A DNA stretch of 40,676 nt from a virus. Numbering within the stretch: position 1 is the first letter of the stretch; every line of letters starts with the position of its first letter. Under the pieces are notes generated by a model that was given only the letters and a program-made list of their open reading frames with translations, did no database searches and was not told the origin of the DNA. Positions 39,052 through 40,676 of this stretch are shown one piece after another. Where the stretch lies: positions 1 through 40,676 of IMG/VR virus record IMGVR_UViG_3300044678_001129; one strand, 5' to 3'. The position numbers and the translations under genes were made by a program.

Positions 39052-39440
39052 CATTTGTCACAGGAAGCTTTGCGTTTGGCACACCAACGGCACAAAGCGA
39101 CATTGATGTGGTGGTGCTTGTTGACCATGACACAGAGGAGACCATCCGCACTGCACTGGCATGCCCAAAGGGGACCACAGTACGTGCCGGGCGGTTGAAC
39201 CTGATCCTGTGTACCAGCCCGGAGGACTACGCCATTTGGCGTGTGGGCACACTGCAACTCCAGGCACAGGTCCTTGACATGAACATTGGCCAAGGGGGCG
39301 ACCCGTTTAGCACAGCCCCACGCCAAACGTTCGACAAAAAGGTGGCCAAGGCGTTCTTGGACACATTGTTTGAAGCGGCTGGGCGGCCACGGTGTGGTCC
39401 CCAGACAGACAGCGGCGGTCCTATGCCGTATGTCCCGTAA
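39048..39440 (+). CDS. Minimal nucleotidyltransferase (MNT/KNTase-like)
   Basis: The 130 residues start MTFVTGSFAFGTPTAQSDID, giving the polymerase-beta-like signature GSxxxGTxxxxSDIDV, and a third acidic site may lie in RLNLILCTSPEDY. This is the catalytic core of small nucleotidyltransferases such as MNT domains of HEPN/MNT toxin-antitoxin pairs, tRNA-modifying and antibiotic-modifying enzymes. No HEPN partner is present next to it. The start overlaps the upstream stop (ATGA). Confidence 0.75.
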   Translation: MTFVTGSFAFGTPTAQSDIDVVVLVDHDTEETIRTALACPKGTTVRAGRLNLILCTSPEDYAIWRVGTLQLQAQVLDMNIGQGGDPFSTAPRQTFDKKVAKAFLDTLFEAAGRPRCGPQTDSGGPMPYVP

Positions 39441-39489
39441 CCTTAGAATCTGCGATGTAACACAACACACAAACGAAAGGTCTTATATT

Positions 39490-40155
39490 ATGGTCCCAGG
39501 ACTCAAAGGCGATGCGGAGGCACCAGTGCCACTCGCGGTGGAGGTACAGGTGCTCATCAACGGGGTGCCAGTCACATGGCGGCGGGACACCAACCACGTG
39601 CCACCACCAGGCATCAGTGAAGCCAATGTCGCGGACATCCTGGCAGGGTTGCGGGCCATGCAATTACTCCAGCGGCAGTACAGTGGGGTCTTTGCTGGCA
39701 ACGGGGATGTGATGATCACACCATGGAGCAGCCTGCCTTACATTGCAGCCGTCAACAAAGCCATCGAAGCGGCGGGCCTGCACCACGAGCAACCACTGCA
39801 GCCAATGGTCCCGTCAATCGCAGCCAGTGCCGCAAAATTTGGCCAAGGGGCCATCCAGGTGACCGGTATTGAGCCACCTGCAACACTGGACGCCATCAGG
39901 CTGGTGCGTGGTGCCACTTTCTACCAAACCAGTGACGGGCCACGTGTGGTGTTCAACTACAATGGCAACCCATACACGGCCACCGTTGTGGGCGACAACA
40001 CAGCCACACTCGCAGACGGGCAGGCGGTCTACTTTGTGATCCGCCACCAGGCCCACAACATGATCGAACTGACTGTGAAGCCGGTTGGCGGGCAGTGGGA
40101 GCACAAGGCACCACAGCCAGCGGACAACCTGCCCACAATGGACACAGCCTACTAA
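39490..40155 (+). CDS. Unknown late protein (221 aa)
   Basis: The ATG lies 10 bases after GAAAGG. It begins MVPGLKGDAEAPVPLAVEVQ, has a central helical segment (SEANVADILAGLRAMQLLQR) and a beta-type C-terminal part (VVFNYNGNPYTATVVGDNTA) resembling a virion decoration or fibre protein. No enzymatic motif. A structural role is inferred only from its late position and beta content. Confidence 0.6.
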   Translation: MVPGLKGDAEAPVPLAVEVQVLINGVPVTWRRDTNHVPPPGISEANVADILAGLRAMQLLQRQYSGVFAGNGDVMITPWSSLPYIAAVNKAIEAAGLHHEQPLQPMVPSIAASAAKFGQGAIQVTGIEPPATLDAIRLVRGATFYQTSDGPRVVFNYNGNPYTATVVGDNTATLADGQAVYFVIRHQAHNMIELTVKPVGGQWEHKAPQPADNLPTMDTAY

Positions 40156-40228
40156 CACCCACCAGCACCACCAACACACCGGGCCTGATAACACATCAAC
40201 AACGTCTTAAAAAGGAAAGAGGAGACCA

Positions 40229-40654
40229 ATGGACAAGGACCAAGGCAATACACCACCCCCACCAGTTGGCCAGCCATATGGGGCGGCAGCGGGGGCCATG
40301 GCCGTGGGGCACAGGGTGCAGCAGTATGGCGAAGCGATGGCCAGTTGGCACAAGCGGGTCGGGCCAAGTGTGAACCCCCGTGTTGTGGCCCACAAGGCGG
40401 CACTGACTTTCAGTGAGCTTTGCGTGGCGGCAGGCAAGGCCAGGGACGTGGAGTGGCAGGCACAGTACCGGGCAGCCATTGCAGCGGCTGGCCTGGCCCC
40501 TGTGCCCCTGTGCTACGCCGACACGGACAAGGACGGCAACTGCCACCTGTGTGCGGCGGCAGGCGGTTGCGTGCCCCATGGCGGGCCTTTAATTGGCACA
40601 GGGGAGCCACAGTATGCGGCGGCCCCATGCGGCCCAGTTGGGGACCCACTGTAA
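40229..40654 (+). CDS. Unknown late protein (141 aa)
   Basis: GGAGA lies 5 bases before the ATG. The N-terminus is Pro/Gly-rich (NTPPPPVGQPYG); the middle is helical (FSELCVAAGKARDVEWQAQY), then LCYADTDKDGNCHLCAAAGG with a C-x-x-C pair that could bind metal or form a disulphide, and a Pro/Gly/Ala end. Not recognised. Confidence 0.55.
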   Translation: MDKDQGNTPPPPVGQPYGAAAGAMAVGHRVQQYGEAMASWHKRVGPSVNPRVVAHKAALTFSELCVAAGKARDVEWQAQYRAAIAAAGLAPVPLCYADTDKDGNCHLCAAAGGCVPHGGPLIGTGEPQYAAAPCGPVGDPL

Positions 40655-40661
40655 CGGAACA

Positions 40662-40676
40662 AAAAAAGGCCCCAGG
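40662..40676 (+). terminator. Probable left half of a terminator cut by the window edge
   Basis: AAAAAAGGCCCCAGG directly follows the last gene and looks like the A-run and 5' arm of a bidirectional hairpin similar to those at 21370 and 31971; the partner arm lies outside the window. Confidence 0.35.

Noticed and set aside
1-40676. tRNA genes, CRISPR arrays, insertion sequences or an integrase
   Set aside because: No T-arm GGTTCRA-type pattern in gaps, no regular repeats with spacers, and no transposase or recombinase motifs were seen by eye.

Overview
The window looks like part of a GC-rich, tightly packed tailed dsDNA bacteriophage genome (Caudoviricetes-like). It carries terminase small and large subunits and an almost complete phage-type replisome: family A polymerase, separate proofreading exonuclease, sliding clamp, clamp loader, gp32-like SSB, primase, DnaB-like helicase, 5' exonuclease and RecA/UvsX. 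Most neighbouring genes touch or overlap by ATGA, GTGA or TAATG. No capsid, portal or lysis gene and no tRNA, integrase or CRISPR array was recognised, so the structural module probably continues beyond both window ends. The host cannot be named. Shine-Dalgarno sites are strong, and the best promoters follow a sigma70-like pattern (TTGC.. , 16 bp, TAYACT).

Layout. (1) 1-6462, plus strand: end of a virion or morphogenesis module (five unrecognised proteins, one large and Cys-rich at its N-terminus), then a two-domain glycosyltransferase and a small Cys-cluster protein. (2) 6425-34626, minus strand: the early and replication genes. Read in the direction of transcription (high to low coordinates), there is first a set of small unknown genes with individual promoters (34626-30138). 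Next come an unknown protein with a possible AcrVA2-like C-terminus, a DNA methyltransferase, a sigma-region-2-like protein, an SNF2 helicase, a tandem ribbon-helix-helix-like protein, primase, a helicase partner, the helicase, a histone H1-like protein, clamp, UDG-exonuclease fusion, MazG-like protein, polymerase, clamp loader, SSB and RecA. The operon ends with 5' exonuclease, PD-(D/E)XK nuclease, CsrA, and an SbcC/SbcD system in which the SbcC ATPase is split around SbcD. (3) 34826-40676, plus strand: packaging genes, a small membrane protein, a cytosine-methyltransferase-like protein, a minimal nucleotidyltransferase and unknown proteins.

The most notable points are: a 55-residue CsrA homologue hidden in the recombination cluster; a repeated early-gene leader (ACAAAGGAACC-like) that resembles a CsrA site over the ribosome binding site; a 600-base coding-free gap at 31420-32023 containing a plus-strand promoter, several stems and a Rho-independent terminator, a candidate phage small RNA with a GGA hairpin loop; three promoters carrying the palindrome GTGTAACA-NN-TGTTACAC between -35 and -10; a uracil-DNA-glycosylase-like domain fused to the proofreading exonuclease; and an SbcC split into at least two pieces. 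Taken together these suggest transcriptional control by a palindrome-binding repressor and possible post-transcriptional control by phage CsrA; this regulatory model is inference.
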